Positions 7,099-16,548 are shown, counted from the stretch's first letter. The stretch: DNA of 64,000 nt from Oceanobacter antarcticus (GCF_044962685.1 NZ_JBBKTX010000005.1:1-64000); one strand, 5' to 3'. Numbers and translations: made by a program. Notes: generated by a model from the sequence alone, not told the origin.

Positions 7099-9068
7099 TG
7101 CCGCTGATCTGCCTACGAGACATCAAAAAACATTATGGCGGCGTAAACGGTGCGCCCAAAGTGGCCATCCTGCACGGTATTGATTTGGATATCGGGACTG
7201 GAGAATTTGTCGCCATCGTTGGCGCATCAGGCTCCGGTAAGTCTACGCTGATGCACATTCTCGGCTGCCTGGATCCCCCCTCCTCCGGCCAATACCTTTT
7301 CAATGGCGAGGATATCGCCACCCTGGACAGCGACCAACTGGCGGCCCTGCGGCGCGAAGCCTTTGGCTTTGTGTTCCAGGCCTATCACCTGATCCCCACC
7401 GAGAGTGCCCGCGAAAACGTGGAAGTGCCCGCTATCTACGCTGGTATGAACGAAACCGTCCGCCAAGTACGGGCGACCGAATTGCTGCAGCGCCTTGGCC
7501 TGGGCGAACGCTTGGACAATCGTCCCTCCCAGCTTTCCGGTGGACAACAACAGCGGGTGTCTATCGCCCGTGCGTTGATCAACGGCGGGCATATCATATT
7601 GGCCGATGAACCCACCGGTGCCCTGGATAACAACACTGGCGAAGAAGTGATGAACCTACTGAGCGACCTCGCCGCACAGGGCCACACCGTGATCCTGATC
7701 ACCCACGACTACAAAGTCGCTGCCCAGGCGCAGCGCGTCATCGACATTCAGGATGGCCGGATTGTCAGTGATAGCCAGGATCGACATGAAGACACCCGTG
7801 AACATAACCACAGGCGGCCCACTGGAGACGCCCTTCTGCCCAGATCAAACCCCAGCAACCCGCACGCAATTGCGCTCATATGGGATGAACTGCGCGATGC
7901 CTGCCGCGCCGCCTGGCGGGTATTGCGGATCAACCGTGCCCGCACCCTGCTGACCCTGCTCGGCATTATTATCGGCGTGGCTTCGGTGGTGGTGATGCTG
8001 GCCGTGGGCGAGGGCGCCAAACGCCAGGTGATGACAGAGATGAATGCCATGGGGCCAAATATGTTGTATGTGAGCTCTACCGTACCCGACAACGGTGGCC
8101 CCCGCGGGGTGATTACCGAGGAAGATATCGCCGCCATGGCACAACTACCCGACGTGCTTCGCGTGATGCCAATTCTGCGCGATCCGGCGCTGGTACGCTT
8201 CGGTGATATCAGCCGCCGCTACGAAATTCTCGCCACCAACGAAGTTATGCCGGCTATCAACCGCTGGCCGGTAGCGCAGGGCCGCTTTTATAGCGCCGAG
8301 GAAAACCGTAACGTGGCACCGGTGGCAGTATTGGGCTACGGAGTCTACCAGCAGTTTTTCCCCCAAGGCGCCAATCCGCTGGGGCTGCAGGTTCTGATCA
8401 AGGATGCCCCCTACGAAATTATTGGCGTGATGGCTGAAAAGGGAGCTGAATCGGGCTATAGCTATCACGATGAACGCCTGTACCTACCTCGACGTACCGG
8501 TATGGTCAGGGTATTTCCGGCACAGCGAAATGAAAGCTATATCCAGCTGGAGGCACTCAGCAGCGATCAGGTAGACCGTCTAGAACAACAGCTCAAAACT
8601 CTGCTGCTGGAACGCCATGGTCGTGATGATTTCCGGGTGAGTAGCAACGCCGCTCGGCTGCAAGCAGAACTGGCCACCCGCAACAGCATGACCCTGATGC
8701 TGGTGCTAATCGCCGCCATATCACTATTGGTAGGTGGGATTGGCGTGATGAACGTGATGCTGATGACGGTACGTGAGCGGGTGCGAGAAATCGGTATCCG
8801 CATGGCCACCGGCGCCCGCCAGCAGGATATTTTACGCCAGTTCGTCACCGAGGCAGCACTGGTTTCACTGCTGGGTGGCGCCATTGGCGCAGCACTCAGT
8901 CTTGCGATCATTATTGTACTGGACTTGGCAGAAGTGCCGGTGGCGCCGTCTCTCAGCGCCCTGCTGGGTGCCATCTTCTGCGCGATGACCACCGGTATCA
9001 TCTTCGGCCTGATACCCGCCCGGCAGGCGGCGCGGCTGAATCCGGTAGATGCATTGTCAGGGGAATAA
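7098..9068 (+). CDS. macB: MacB-type ABC exporter (ATPase-permease)
   Basis: The ATG at 7098 overlaps the macA stop; a GTG at 7095 is also possible. Residues 1-225 are the ATPase: Walker A GASGSGKST, signature LSGGQQQR, Walker B HIILADEPTGALD and a switch histidine in ILITHDYK. A linker leads to a first membrane helix (ARTLLTLLGIIIGVASVVVM), a large periplasmic MacB domain (about 300-530), and three C-terminal helices with the conserved VREIGIRMATGARQQDI turn. The 656-residue length is normal for MacB. It uses ATP to drive extrusion from the periplasm through the adaptor and outer-membrane channel. Siderophore export is the likely job by context. Confidence 0.9.
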   Translation: MPLICLRDIKKHYGGVNGAPKVAILHGIDLDIGTGEFVAIVGASGSGKSTLMHILGCLDPPSSGQYLFNGEDIATLDSDQLAALRREAFGFVFQAYHLIPTESARENVEVPAIYAGMNETVRQVRATELLQRLGLGERLDNRPSQLSGGQQQRVSIARALINGGHIILADEPTGALDNNTGEEVMNLLSDLAAQGHTVILITHDYKVAAQAQRVIDIQDGRIVSDSQDRHEDTREHNHRRPTGDALLPRSNPSNPHAIALIWDELRDACRAAWRVLRINRARTLLTLLGIIIGVASVVVMLAVGEGAKRQVMTEMNAMGPNMLYVSSTVPDNGGPRGVITEEDIAAMAQLPDVLRVMPILRDPALVRFGDISRRYEILATNEVMPAINRWPVAQGRFYSAEENRNVAPVAVLGYGVYQQFFPQGANPLGLQVLIKDAPYEIIGVMAEKGAESGYSYHDERLYLPRRTGMVRVFPAQRNESYIQLEALSSDQVDRLEQQLKTLLLERHGRDDFRVSSNAARLQAELATRNSMTLMLVLIAAISLLVGGIGVMNVMLMTVRERVREIGIRMATGARQQDILRQFVTEAALVSLLGGAIGAALSLAIIIVLDLAEVPVAPSLSALLGAIFCAMTTGIIFGLIPARQAARLNPVDALSGE

Positions 9069-9070
9069 CA

Positions 9071-10492
9071 ATGGAACCATACCGTCTGCTAACCCCGGTT
9101 ATAGGCTTACTGACAGCCTGTACTACTATCGACACAACCGATTTGCAGTCCACCGAGCAGCTGCCGACACTTCCCAGGCAATACCAGGAAACACCAGCGT
9201 CTGGCGGCAGCGCTGAAGCCATCACCGAGAAGTGGTGGCAGTCTTTTGGCAACCAGGAACTGGATCAGTTGATTACATTGGCTGCCGCACAGAGTTTCGA
9301 TATGAAAGCCGCCATCGCCAATGTACGCCTGGCGGAGGCTTCTGTGCGGTTGGCGAGCGCCTCACTGTGGCCCGAACTACAGGCTGACATCGAAGCAGGC
9401 CGTAACGGTTTTTTCGAAAAGGACGACGACAGCAGCGAATATTATGCCGGTTTAATCGCCAGCTATGAACTGGATTTCTGGGGTGGAGTCAGGGCCAATC
9501 GTACCAGTGCCGAGGCACTGCTGGCCTACAGCCGTTTTGACCGCGATATACTCCGCCTGAGCATCACCGCCAATGTCGCCTTTCAATGGCTGCAGTGGGT
9601 AGGCACTCGAGAACGGCTACATATTGCCGAACAAAATCTAGACACCGCTCAGCGCCTGCTCGGTATTATTCAACTCCGTGTCGACGCCGGTGCCGCCAGC
9701 GAACTGGACATTGTGCAGCAGCAACGTGAAGTCGCTGGTCAACAGCATATTGTCGCCCGATTGCACCAGCAACAACGGGAAAATCGCAACATCCTGAATT
9801 TGCTACTGGGTCGCACTGAAGATCTGGAGCTACATACCACCTCCCTGGAGGCGCTGACCGCACCCACCATCGATGCAGGTATCCCGTCCATGCTGCTGGT
9901 GCGCCGCCCGGACATTGCCCGCGCCGAAGCTGCTCTACGCTCCGCCGACGCCGATATCACTGTGGCTCGTGCTGCTATGTTGCCCGCCGTAAACCTGGGT
10001 ATAACCATCAGCGGCAGCGATGGACAAATCAGCCAGATATTGCGCGACCCGATCTACACCCTGGTGGCGGGATTGACGCAGCCGATTTTTAACGGTGGTG
10101 CCCTCGCTGCACAGTTGGATGCGGCGGTCGCCATCCGCGATGCGCGCATGGCCAACTACCAGCAAGCCATTGTCACAGCTTTTGCCGATACCCTTAATGC
10201 CCTCAATACCATCGCCGGTATCGACGCCCAACGGCAGGCTCAACAGCAACAATTAGTTTTAGCACGGCGCGCCTACGCGCTGGCGGAGAGCCGCTATCGG
10301 GCTGGTGCCATTGCCCTTACCACGCTGCTCGATAGCCAGGCCGATCTGTTCGATGCCGAAGATACTCATGCACTCCTGCGCCAACAAAGCCTGCAAGCAC
10401 GGGTCGATCTGTTTCGAGCCCTTGGCGGCGGTTGGACACCGCAGTACCTGGCCACTAATGCGAGCAATACAGAGAAAAACTTTTCTGAATAG
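9071..10492 (+). CDS. Outer-membrane efflux lipoprotein, NodT/TolC family
   Basis: This 473-residue protein has a signal peptide ending in a lipobox, LLTAC, so it is lipid-anchored at Cys16. The WWQSFGNQELDQLI motif after it is characteristic of RND/MacAB-type outer-membrane factors. Two repeated helical-hairpin and strand units follow, including SYELDFWGGVRANRTSAEAL and the second-repeat RPDIARAEAALRSADADI. It would form the trimeric outer-membrane exit duct for MacAB. It starts two bases after macB and is translated with it; the next gene, exbB, follows after 11 bases. Confidence 0.9.
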   Translation: MEPYRLLTPVIGLLTACTTIDTTDLQSTEQLPTLPRQYQETPASGGSAEAITEKWWQSFGNQELDQLITLAAAQSFDMKAAIANVRLAEASVRLASASLWPELQADIEAGRNGFFEKDDDSSEYYAGLIASYELDFWGGVRANRTSAEALLAYSRFDRDILRLSITANVAFQWLQWVGTRERLHIAEQNLDTAQRLLGIIQLRVDAGAASELDIVQQQREVAGQQHIVARLHQQQRENRNILNLLLGRTEDLELHTTSLEALTAPTIDAGIPSMLLVRRPDIARAEAALRSADADITVARAAMLPAVNLGITISGSDGQISQILRDPIYTLVAGLTQPIFNGGALAAQLDAAVAIRDARMANYQQAIVTAFADTLNALNTIAGIDAQRQAQQQQLVLARRAYALAESRYRAGAIALTTLLDSQADLFDAEDTHALLRQQSLQARVDLFRALGGGWTPQYLATNASNTEKNFSE

Positions 10493-10503
10493 GAAAAACC
10501 ATA

Positions 10504-11544
10504 ATGTCACAATGTATTTACCGATTACCGCTGTTGTTCACCACCTTGATGATTGTGCTGCCCTGTGCGGCCGAAACGACACCCGCTCCCCCAACCCCGG
10601 ATAACCCTGTTGGCAGTTCCTTGAGCATCACCGCTGATCAGCACCCGGTATCGGTGAGCGTGGATGCCGATGGCGAGATGACTATTGCGCAGACACCAAC
10701 ACCAGATGTTGATACCCACGATAGTGAAGGCGACCAGACAGCCGAAACCGACGCCGTTAGCGAAGATAACGCTGAAGAAACAGGGTCCGCCGAAGACACA
10801 ATTCAGCCAGTCGCAGCCAGCAGCGGTCCGGTCTTACCCCACGACCTCAGCCCATGGGGCATGTTTATGCAGGCCGATTGGGTCGTTAAAGCAGTCATGA
10901 TTGGTCTGGTGATTGCCTCTATTGCGACCTGGACGGTGCTAATTGCCAAAACCCGTGAGTTACGAGTGCTGGTCAAACGCCAACGGCGAACGCTGGGCGT
11001 CGTCACTCTGGCCGACAGCCTAAAATCCGCGCATGAAAAACTGGATAAGGGACAGGGCAGCACAGAGCTGACACATGCGGCTGGCCAAGAGCTGAGTCTG
11101 TCCGCCAAAACACTAGCTGATGCCGAAGGTGTTAAGGAACGCGTTGCATCCAGCCTGGAACGTCTGGAAGCTGCTGCTGGACGCCGAATCACCAAAGGTA
11201 CCGGTATCCTCGCCACCATTGGTGCGACAGCACCCTTCGTCGGATTATTCGGTACGGTGTGGGGGATCATGAACAGCTTTATCGGTATCTCCAAAGCACA
11301 AACCACCAATCTGGCGGTGGTAGCACCTGGCATTGCCGAGGCATTGCTTGCCACGGCGCTGGGCCTAGTGGCTGCCATTCCCGCCGTAGTAATTTACAAC
11401 CATTTTTCCCGTCAGATCGCAGCTTACAAAGCGCTGGTGGGCGACACCTCCGCAGCCATCTTGAGGTTGGTATCCAGAGATCTGAGTCACTATTCGGTCA
11501 CAGGTAATGCGGTCACTGGAAAGCACTTTGAGAAAGAGATTTAA
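10504..11544 (+). CDS. exbB: ExbB/TolQ-family proton channel protein
   Basis: This 346-residue protein uses the proton motive force, with ExbD, to energise TonB. It belongs to the long ExbB subtype. A signal-like N-terminus (LLFTTLMIVLPCAA) is followed by an acidic and Pro/Thr-rich stretch to about residue 110. Helix 1 is KAVMIGLVIASIATWTVLIA. The conserved core contains GILATIGATAPFVGLFGTVW, where the channel Gly/Pro residues lie, and helix 3 is in GIAEALLATALGLVAAIPAV. It follows the exporter genes and leads into exbD after three bases, forming a dedicated TonB system for this locus. Confidence 0.92.
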   Translation: MSQCIYRLPLLFTTLMIVLPCAAETTPAPPTPDNPVGSSLSITADQHPVSVSVDADGEMTIAQTPTPDVDTHDSEGDQTAETDAVSEDNAEETGSAEDTIQPVAASSGPVLPHDLSPWGMFMQADWVVKAVMIGLVIASIATWTVLIAKTRELRVLVKRQRRTLGVVTLADSLKSAHEKLDKGQGSTELTHAAGQELSLSAKTLADAEGVKERVASSLERLEAAAGRRITKGTGILATIGATAPFVGLFGTVWGIMNSFIGISKAQTTNLAVVAPGIAEALLATALGLVAAIPAVVIYNHFSRQIAAYKALVGDTSAAILRLVSRDLSHYSVTGNAVTGKHFEKEI

Positions 11545-11547
11545 ACC

Positions 11548-11967
11548 ATGGCCGCCAAAATCCAACACGACGACGAATTGGTGGAGAACCACGAAATTAA
11601 CGTCACCCCGTTTATCGATGTGATGCTGGTGCTGCTGATCATCTTTATGGTGGCCGCCCCCTTGGCCACCGTTGATGTGAAAGTGGATTTACCCGCATCC
11701 ACCGAACAGCCACAGCCCAAACCGGACAAACCGTTGTACCTGACGATCAAGGCCGATCATTCCCTGGCATTGGGCAATAACGCCGTGGATCTTCAGAATT
11801 TGGCGCAGGCCTTACAGGCTGCGTCTGAAGGTGATACAGAAACACGCATTTTTCTTCGGGCTGATAAAACGGTGGATTACGACACTTTAATGCAAACCAT
11901 GAACACACTCAGGGAAGCCGGCTATTTAAAAGTCGCGCTGGTGGCCCTGGAAGGAGTGAAACCGTGA
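11548..11967 (+). CDS. exbD: ExbD-family TonB-system protein
   Basis: This is a 139-residue protein with one N-terminal membrane helix. It carries the proton-pathway aspartate in VTPFIDVMLVLLIIFMVAAP, which is the diagnostic ExbD/TolR motif. The periplasmic domain (about 45-139) ends in the usual helix-strand pattern (LMQTMNTLREAGYLKVALV). It starts three bases after exbB and overlaps the tonB start by four bases, so all three are co-translated. Confidence 0.93.
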   Translation: MAAKIQHDDELVENHEINVTPFIDVMLVLLIIFMVAAPLATVDVKVDLPASTEQPQPKPDKPLYLTIKADHSLALGNNAVDLQNLAQALQAASEGDTETRIFLRADKTVDYDTLMQTMNTLREAGYLKVALVALEGVKP

Positions 11968-12884
11968 AAGACAATCTGGCGCGCCAGACGCGCCCCGTCA
12001 TACTGGATGGCACCCGACGGTTTCACCATCAACACGTAGTGTCGATCATTCCGGAGATGCGGGAGTCCTCGCCGTCGAAAACTGCAGGCTGGCAGCTACC
12101 GGTCAGCGACGAAACTGTCCTCTGGGTGTCTTCCCTCCTGATCGTGCTGGTGGCCCTTGGCGCGCCCCTGGCATGGTGGCTGATACCGGAACGTGCACCC
12201 GGTATCCCCGCGCCACCGCCTGCCGCCATGGTGGTGGAACTGGCACCCGCACCGGTGGCACCCGCCTCTCAACCGGAACAACCGCCAGGCCCCGAACAGG
12301 CGGACACCGCACCGCCGCCCAAACCAGAGCCCCCACCGACACCCGAGCCTGAACCGGAGATTCCTCCTGCGCCGCCCGCCACCAAACCGGAAGTCGCGGT
12401 CAACCCAAAACCCGAACCGAAGCCTGAGAAACAAGAGCAGCCGAAAGAGGTACGCCCTCAGGAAGAACCGGAAGAAGCCCCCCCTGAAGAAAAACCAGCC
12501 AGTACAGCCAGTGCACCACCGGATGCGCCTCAGGAGGATGTCGAGGCAGCCGCCCCCGATCGCGGCATCTCTGCCCCCATGACCAACAGCAACGCCATTC
12601 CCACCTGGCAAAACAGCTTGATGCTGAAGCTCAATGAAGCCAAACGCTACCCGACTCAGGCACGCCGCTACCGGCAGGAAGGTGTTGCCTATCTGCGTTT
12701 CACGATGGACAGGGACGGCAATGTACTGGCGAAAGCCATAGAACAAAGCACGGGATATCCGCTGTTGGACGAAGAAACTCTGACGTTAATCGAACGCGCC
12801 CAACCGCTACCTAAGCCCCCAGCGGAAATGCCAGGAGAACAATTGGAATTTGTGGTACCCGTAGAATTCTTTCTGAACCGTTAA
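11964..12884 (+). CDS. tonB: TonB energy-transducing protein
   Basis: This is a 306-residue TonB. The GTG start at 11964 has a strong AAGGAG site and overlaps the exbD stop. The cytoplasmic N-tail is unusually long (about 50 residues) before the signal-anchor helix LWVSSLLIVLVALGAPLAWW. A Pro/Glu/Lys-rich periplasmic spacer spans about 80-200. The C-terminal receptor-binding domain (about 215-306) has RYRQEGVAYLRFTMDRDG and ends in VPVEFFLNR. It would transmit energy to outer-membrane siderophore receptors, none of which is encoded in this window. It is the last gene of the collinear run from 2761. Confidence 0.92.
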   Translation: MKDNLARQTRPVILDGTRRFHHQHVVSIIPEMRESSPSKTAGWQLPVSDETVLWVSSLLIVLVALGAPLAWWLIPERAPGIPAPPPAAMVVELAPAPVAPASQPEQPPGPEQADTAPPPKPEPPPTPEPEPEIPPAPPATKPEVAVNPKPEPKPEKQEQPKEVRPQEEPEEAPPEEKPASTASAPPDAPQEDVEAAAPDRGISAPMTNSNAIPTWQNSLMLKLNEAKRYPTQARRYRQEGVAYLRFTMDRDGNVLAKAIEQSTGYPLLDEETLTLIERAQPLPKPPAEMPGEQLEFVVPVEFFLNR

Positions 12885-12934
12885 ATATTCCTGGATAGAC
12901 ACCTCTAACTCACGTGTGCTGCAGTGAGAATTAC

Positions 12935-13508
12935 TTTGGCAACAAAATGGGGATCCGGAGAGAGTTTAAATGTCTCCAGACGGTGAGGCTTCAGACCAAA
13001 GGCTCGCCATATTCGGCTGATCGCCATGGCATTCAGTCCGGTGCTGTCGCCATCAAGGTGGTTGACCAGTGCGTTGCGTTAGCCGGCTTGGTTGGCAATG
13101 TTTTGTTGATTACTTCGGTGACTTTGTCATCATTGATACTGCGAGGATGCCCACTGCGCGGAGCATCCGTTAAGCCAGCGACGCGATACTGCTCAAAACG
13201 ACGCCGCAACGCCGCTATTTGCTGACGGTCTCTGTCGTCACACCAACGCACTCGCCGATTTTTTGTCCTGAAAGACCTTCCGTACTCAATAGAACAGTTC
13301 TGGCTCGCATCTGTTCTGCCGCAGGCATTTGTCGACGGCGTAACCACTTCTGCAACGTTATTTTTTCCTGATCAGTGATTGTTAATACTTTGATAGGACG
13401 TCCCATAACAGGCTCCTTGCGTATTTAGAGCACTAACATATAGACCATAGAATATATGGCCATGGAATCTCCAATTAATTCGACTATCTTTTGTTAAAGG
13501 ACACTAGG
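12935..13508 (-). mobile_element. Truncated, frameshifted IS630-type element
   Basis: The left terminal repeat at 13489-13508 (read inward CTAGTGTCCTTTAACAAAAG) matches the end of the copy at 1-120 with one change. The transposase reads leftwards in three frames. The first holds the helix-turn-helix start MGRPIKVLTITDQEK at 13406. The second holds RIAALRRRFEQYRVAGLTDA-like sequence between 13215 and about 13050. The third holds TGLNAMAISRIWRAFGLKPH and a few more codons to about 12935, where homology ends. At least two frameshifts and loss of the DDE catalytic domain make it dead. It marks the right border of the iron island. Confidence 0.8.
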
Positions 13509-13612
13509 TCTTTATACCTGTTCTTTGCGTCACAAAAGCCCAGACTGCTCACCCGTTACCGTTGTATTCCCACGCGGGGCATGAGAACGAGAAACTCCAG
13601 CGGCCAGTCAAC

Positions 13613-13891
13613 CTACTTGCTTTTCCAGATTTGAGCCACGGCTCGATCACTGCCCAGCAGTCCAACGATCAGGCAGACCAGGCCTGCAATCAGAAAAATA
13701 CTGCCTGGCAGTAAACCGCCCCACATGGCTGCTTTTACGGCAACGTATAACGCTCCACTGGCAATCACCAGAAACAGGTAACCGACCACCAGCAAGATTC
13801 TGCGAAATGAAGGTTTGTAGCTGTATTCGCCTTCACCTTTTTCAAACAGGTTAAGAAGAGGAGCAAACAGCTGTTGTAGTTGGTTTTTCAT
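13613..13891 (-). CDS. Small two-helix membrane protein, unknown function
   Basis: I place the start at the ATG at 13891, giving 92 residues beginning MKNQLQQLFAPLLNLFEKG. A longer frame reaching 14056 has no better start signal, and its extra part looks non-coding. Two hydrophobic helices follow: ILLVVGYLFLVIASGALYVA and LLPGSIFLIAGLVCLIVGLL. The end is basic (WKSK). This resembles small inner-membrane proteins of unknown role. Upstream on its strand there is no partner gene, so it is probably transcribed alone. Confidence 0.55.
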   Translation of the reverse strand: MKNQLQQLFAPLLNLFEKGEGEYSYKPSFRRILLVVGYLFLVIASGALYVAVKAAMWGGLLPGSIFLIAGLVCLIVGLLGSDRAVAQIWKSK

Positions 13892-14278
13892 AAACGTTAT
13901 GGCGAGCCTGTATAAGAAGATCTGCGGCGGGAATCCGTTGCCAACGGCGCTTTGAGTGTCGTCGGCTGTCGTTTGACCCGGCCAAAAGAGCGCTACAATA
14001 TCAATCTTTGCTGTCGGAAACCAACGCCACCCCGGCCATCCACTCCGATCGCTCACTCTTACCTCTATTGTCTATATTGCCTGCTGTCGATTACCTATCC
14101 AGTCGCCAGGAAGGGCCGTGCTGAGCAGCGGCTCATACAACAGCAAAGCAAAATATCCACATGTTCCTGACGAATAGTTTTATGATGACGTAATCACACA
14201 GCATCCACATAACGACCCACACAGCTATCCACACAACCCCACCCTCACAACGACCCAAAACCACCACAGGAGCCACTT
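13892..14278. other. Intergenic stretch with three TCCACA boxes
   Basis: There is no supported gene between the small membrane protein and the DOPA-dioxygenase-like gene. On the plus strand three short boxes resemble DnaA sites: ATATCCACA ending at 14161, GCATCCACA near 14201-14209 and CTATCCACA near 14225-14233. They sit in an A/C-rich leader that ends at the next ribosome site (AGGAG). None is a perfect TTATCCACA, and no replication genes are nearby. Confidence 0.35.
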
Positions 14279-14671
14279 GTGACTGATCTGATTGATATCC
14301 GCCACATCAAGGGCTGGCATGCCCATGTGTATTTTGATACATCCACTCTGGAGCAAGCCCGCAATCTGTGTCTCGCCCTGGCCGAGACATTTCCAGCCAT
14401 TCAAATGGGTCGAGTACATGAGAAACTTGTCGGCCCACATCCAGACTGGAGCTGCCAGTTGGCCTTTGCCAATGAGCTGTTTTCCAGCGTGATGGGGTTT
14501 CTGGCCTTGAACCGCCACGGTCTTACAGTGTTTATTCACCCGATTACCGGACAAGACTTGATTGACCACCGCGACCGAGCCATCTGGATGGGTGCTATTC
14601 GTCCACTCACACTGGAGAATCTGCCGGATTTTGGTGTGGTTTACGACCTGTTATCAAACCAGACTCTCTGA
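14279..14671 (+). CDS. DOPA 4,5-dioxygenase family protein
   Basis: This is a 130-residue protein of the small DOPA 4,5-dioxygenase/YfiT-like superfamily. It starts at GTG 14279 after ACAGGAG. The family pattern is clear: GWHAHVYFD near the start with the first histidine pair, a middle RVHEKLVGPHPDWSCQLAF, then LNRHGLTVFIHP with the conserved HP. In fungi and plants the family opens the catechol ring of DOPA; bacterial members are mostly uncharacterised extradiol-type dioxygenases. It is a monocistronic-looking gene followed 230 bases later by the GMC oxidoreductase. Confidence 0.85.
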   Translation: MTDLIDIRHIKGWHAHVYFDTSTLEQARNLCLALAETFPAIQMGRVHEKLVGPHPDWSCQLAFANELFSSVMGFLALNRHGLTVFIHPITGQDLIDHRDRAIWMGAIRPLTLENLPDFGVVYDLLSNQTL

Positions 14672-14904
14672 TCGGAGGCTGCCAGGGACATTCTTAATGA
14701 GAGAGCGAAGCCTGTTGTCAGTGAAAAAGTCATCGTCCAATCCTCCCGCTTGCCATCCAGTTAATTCCATTCCGCTGACACAGAGTGTCGTGTGCGCGGC
14801 ACTGGCTGCCAAGCACGACCACCACCTTGAAGCGTTTAATCGATGTATCCACTGAAAGCGTTTAACACTTTCAGCAGAGCCATCAGTCAACGATCGAGGT
14901 ACTC

Positions 14905-16521
14905 ATGTCTGCTACTGAATACGATTACATCATCGCCGGAGCCGGTTCAGCAGGTTGCGTCATCGCCGCACGCCTGATTGAAGCGGGTCAAAGCGTCCTG
15001 CTGCTGGAAGCAGGAGAAAAAGACGACAGCCTGTTCCACAAGATTCCCGCTACCGTGGTCAAGGTGTTCCAGCAAAAATCCTGGCCCTATATGACGCTGC
15101 CGCAAATACACTGCGACAACCGCGAAATGCTGATTGCACAGGGCAAGGTACTCGGTGGCGGCAGCTCGGTGAATGGCATGATCTACATTCGTGGCCAGAA
15201 GCAGGATTACGATGACTGGCACAACATCTGGGGCTGCAATGGCTGGAGCTACGATGATGTGCTGCCCTACTTTCGCAAGACAGAAGCCAACGAAAGCCTG
15301 GGCGACCAATATCACGGCGAAACCGGCCCGGTGCATATTGGTGAAAATCGTTATCGCCACCCGCTGACCCAGACCTGTATCCGCGCTTGCGAACAAATGG
15401 GCTTGCCCTACACCAATGACTTTAACGGCGCATCTCAGGAAGGCACCGGGTTTTATCAGACCAACATCAAGAACGGTGAGCGCCAGAGCACATCACAGAC
15501 CTATCTGAAGCAGGTTGCCGGTAGCCAACAGCTGACCATTCTTACCCACGCGCTGGTGCACAAGGTCAATATTGAAGGTAGCGCCGACAACAGTCGGGCA
15601 ACCGGTGTGGTTTACTCAATCAAAGGCGGCGTCGTCGTGACTGCCAGTGCCCGCAAGGAGGTGATCGTCAGCTCCGGCACCTTTGGCAGCCCGAAAATCT
15701 TGTTATTGTCTGGCATCGGCCCCAGCGCCCACCTGATCAGCGTCGGCATCCAGCCCCGAATTGAGCTACCAGTAGGCAAGAACTTCCACGATCACCAACA
15801 TCTGTCGATCAATGCCACCACCAAAGACAATATTTCCATCTATGAAGAAGACAAAGGAGCGTCGGCGATCAAACACATGCTGCAGTGGATGTGGACACGC
15901 TCCGGGCTGATGACCTCCAATATTCTTGAGGGCGGCGCGTTTATCGACAGCGAAGGCGTCGGGCGCCCGGATGTGCAATTTCACTTTTTGCCGCTGCTCG
16001 ACAACTTCGACAATACGCCCGGAGAAAAACCGGAAGCGGAAGCCCATGGTGTGTCCATCAAGGTAGGCCATTTACGTTCCAAATCCCGTGGCGAAGTACG
16101 CCTGAAAAGCAGTAACCCGGCAGATCTGGTAGAAATCGACGCACAAATTCTGTCGCACCCGGACGACCTGAAAAACCAGGTACGTGCGGTACAAACTGCG
16201 CTGAAAGCCTTCGAGCAACCGGCGCTGAAGCGCATCGTCAAACGCGTGATCGAACCCGACAACATCGCCATCGACGATATCAAAAGCCTGGAAACCTTTG
16301 TCCGTCAAAACATCAAGACCGTCTATCACCCCGGCGGAACCTGCAAGCTGGGCCAATCACCGCTGGATTCTGTGGTTGACCTGCAACTGCGAGTCCACGG
16401 CGTGCCCAACCTGCGTGTGGTCGACATGTCTATCTGCCCGCAAGTACCCAGCGGCAATACCAATGCCGTTGCCATGATGATTGGCGAACGCGGTGCTGAC
16501 CTGATTCTGAGCGCCCAATAA
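14905..16521 (+). CDS. GMC-family FAD-dependent alcohol dehydrogenase (choline dehydrogenase-like)
   Basis: This is a 538-residue glucose-methanol-choline oxidoreductase. The FAD-binding motif lies at residues 8-22 (IIAGAGSAGCVIAARLIEAG), followed by the GMC signature GGGSSVNGMIYIRGQ at about 85-99. The second signature is SSGTFGSPKILLLSGIGP. Near the C-terminus are the catalytic His in YHPGGTCKLG and the His/Asn position in VPSGNTNAVAMMIGERGADL. It oxidises a primary or secondary alcohol to aldehyde or ketone. The following gene was an aldehyde dehydrogenase, so the pair probably formed an alcohol-to-acid route; the substrate is unknown. Confidence 0.92.
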   Translation: MSATEYDYIIAGAGSAGCVIAARLIEAGQSVLLLEAGEKDDSLFHKIPATVVKVFQQKSWPYMTLPQIHCDNREMLIAQGKVLGGGSSVNGMIYIRGQKQDYDDWHNIWGCNGWSYDDVLPYFRKTEANESLGDQYHGETGPVHIGENRYRHPLTQTCIRACEQMGLPYTNDFNGASQEGTGFYQTNIKNGERQSTSQTYLKQVAGSQQLTILTHALVHKVNIEGSADNSRATGVVYSIKGGVVVTASARKEVIVSSGTFGSPKILLLSGIGPSAHLISVGIQPRIELPVGKNFHDHQHLSINATTKDNISIYEEDKGASAIKHMLQWMWTRSGLMTSNILEGGAFIDSEGVGRPDVQFHFLPLLDNFDNTPGEKPEAEAHGVSIKVGHLRSKSRGEVRLKSSNPADLVEIDAQILSHPDDLKNQVRAVQTALKAFEQPALKRIVKRVIEPDNIAIDDIKSLETFVRQNIKTVYHPGGTCKLGQSPLDSVVDLQLRVHGVPNLRVVDMSICPQVPSGNTNAVAMMIGERGADLILSAQ

Positions 16522-16548
16522 CTCTCCGTAACCACCAGGGAATAACGT

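Noticed and set aside
12096..12746. 216-codon minus-strand Arg/Gly-rich frame
   Set aside because: Complement of the Pro-rich TonB spacer; composition artefact.
14152..14236. Replication origin
   Set aside because: No perfect DnaA boxes, no AT-rich unwinding element and no dnaA, dnaN, gidA or rep gene nearby.
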